Source: Burkholderiales bacterium | Lineage (GTDB): Bacteria; Pseudomonadota; Gammaproteobacteria; Burkholderiales; Burkholderiaceae_D | Direction of reading: 5' to 3' | Assembly (NCBI GenBank): GCA_028868455.1 | Contig: JAGWUK010000129.1 | Span: 1 to 7,701, forward strand | Length of the DNA: 7,701 bases | Shown here: piece by piece, positions 6,682 to 7,701 of the stretch | How the letters are laid out: every line of letters begins with the position of its first letter | How positions within the stretch are numbered: position 1 is the stretch's first letter | Made by a program: the position numbers and the translations under genes | Notes under the pieces: model-generated | Databases searched by the model: none | What the model saw: the letters and a program-made list of their open reading frames with translations, nothing else | What the model was told of the DNA's origin: nothing

Positions 6682-7665
6682 ATGAGTGATACGCCATTGA
6701 ATGCGCAGAGCGATAAACCGGGAAATTCGGTGAATGGTTGGGAGAGGGAGTTGCTAGAGAAGCTGGCAATGGAAACGCTAAAGGAGCAGCGTTTACGTCG
6801 CCGCTGGGGGATATTTTTTAAATTTGTCCTGGTTGCACTTGTCTTGGTTGGTTTTTACCAGTTCAGTGATTATGGCGCACCCGAAATGGAAAATCTTGGA
6901 CATCACACTGCACTAGTTGATATTGATGGGGCCATCGATGTCGATGGCCCAGGTAGTGCGCAAACAGTGATTCCCGCTTTAAACAGAGCATTTGCAGACG
7001 TAGGATCGGCAGGGATTATTTTGCGAATTAACAGTCCTGGCGGCAGCCCCGTTCAGGCTGGAATGATCAATGATGAAATAGGCAGATTGCGTAAAGAATA
7101 TCCTCAGAAAAAGTTATACGTTGTCGTTGATGAGATTTGCGCGTCCGGCGGTTATTACATTGCCGTTGCTGCTGACAAAATTTATGTTAACAAGGCTAGT
7201 GTTGTCGGCTCCATCGGTGTCTTGATGGATGGTTTCGGGTTCACGGGTTTGATGGATAAGTTGGGGGTTGAGCGACGTTTAATGACCGCGGGCGAAAATA
7301 AAGGATTTATGGATCCCTTTTCCCCGCAAACAGAAAGACAAAAAGCATACTCTCAGACAATGCTGGATGAAATTCACCATCAATTTATTGACGCTGTCCG
7401 AAAAGGCCGTGGCGATCGCTTGAAAGAAACGCCGGAAATGTTTTCCGGCTTGTTTTGGATAGGAACTAAGGCTGTTGCTATGGGATTGGCCGATGATTTT
7501 GGCACGGTTGATACAGTAGCGCGGGATGTTATTAAGGCTGAAAATATCGTCGACTATACTCAAAAAGAAGGGCTGCCAGAACGCGTATTGAAGAAATTTG
7601 GTGCAGCAGTGGGTACTGGCGCCGCTTCAACTATTTGGAAGGGAAATTTGCCTGGTTTGCGATAA
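6682..7665 (+). CDS. sppA: Signal peptide peptidase SppA-type serine protease (family S49, short form)
   Basis: A membrane-anchored serine peptidase thought to degrade cleaved signal peptides and other membrane-associated peptides. 327 residues, matching the short single-domain SppA form rather than the duplicated E. coli protein of about 618. The N-terminus is polar and ends in a basic cluster (KEQRLRRRW, 34-42), then one hydrophobic segment (about 44-60), so the catalytic domain probably faces the periplasm. ILRINSPGGSP (113-123) is the conserved S49 loop, S155 in CASGGYY is the expected nucleophile, and K207 in AGENKGFMDPFS the expected general base. The Ser-Lys dyad is therefore intact. 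AGGAAG (6671-6676) is a good Shine-Dalgarno sequence five bases before the ATG, supporting this start. It follows the Rieske gene by 15 bases. The 36 bases after the stop show no terminator, so the operon may continue beyond the window. Confidence 0.94.
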   Translation: MSDTPLNAQSDKPGNSVNGWERELLEKLAMETLKEQRLRRRWGIFFKFVLVALVLVGFYQFSDYGAPEMENLGHHTALVDIDGAIDVDGPGSAQTVIPALNRAFADVGSAGIILRINSPGGSPVQAGMINDEIGRLRKEYPQKKLYVVVDEICASGGYYIAVAADKIYVNKASVVGSIGVLMDGFGFTGLMDKLGVERRLMTAGENKGFMDPFSPQTERQKAYSQTMLDEIHHQFIDAVRKGRGDRLKETPEMFSGLFWIGTKAVAMGLADDFGTVDTVARDVIKAENIVDYTQKEGLPERVLKKFGAAVGTGAASTIWKGNLPGLR

Positions 7666-7701
7666 CGCTCAGCGATTGCTTGCTACTTAAAACTGTCAAT
7701 T

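Overview
The window looks like ordinary chromosome from a betaproteobacterium, most likely Burkholderiales and possibly Oxalobacteraceae. This rests on my recognition of protein families and gene order, not on a database search. The evidence is the RNase E type (conserved catalytic half, long Arg-rich then Ala/Val/Thr/Glu-rich C-terminal half), the divergent rne/rluC pair, and the downstream run of HAD phosphatase, small Rieske protein and short S49 peptidase. I see no insertion sequence, phage gene, CRISPR array, tRNA or rRNA.

Left part, minus strand: the 5' end of a chromate-transporter (ChrA) gene runs off the left edge (1-471). An AT-rich gap without a convincing gene follows (472-868) and contains a hairpin terminator at the end of rne. 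The RNase E gene rne fills 869-3886.

Middle: a 626-base divergent spacer (3887-4512) holds the rne leader and the rluC upstream region. Its best feature is a hairpin with perfect 10-base arms lying 21 bases upstream of the rne Shine-Dalgarno sequence. RNase E commonly controls its own mRNA through its leader, so this is a candidate autoregulatory element. Further weaker inverted repeats lie in the same spacer.

Right part, plus strand: rluC (23S rRNA pseudouridine synthase) is followed after 108 bases by a tight cluster of a HAD phosphatase, a small Rieske [2Fe-2S] protein and an SppA-type membrane-anchored serine peptidase, with gaps of 12 and 15 bases. The last 36 bases hold nothing recognisable.

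Functionally, rne and rluC both belong to RNA metabolism (mRNA decay and rRNA processing; ribosome modification). The HAD-Rieske-SppA genes are probably co-transcribed, but the sequence does not reveal a common pathway. I found no clear novel system. The points most worth a second look are the rne leader structure, the modular C-terminal half of RNase E, the two-way terminator, and the unexplained small Rieske protein.
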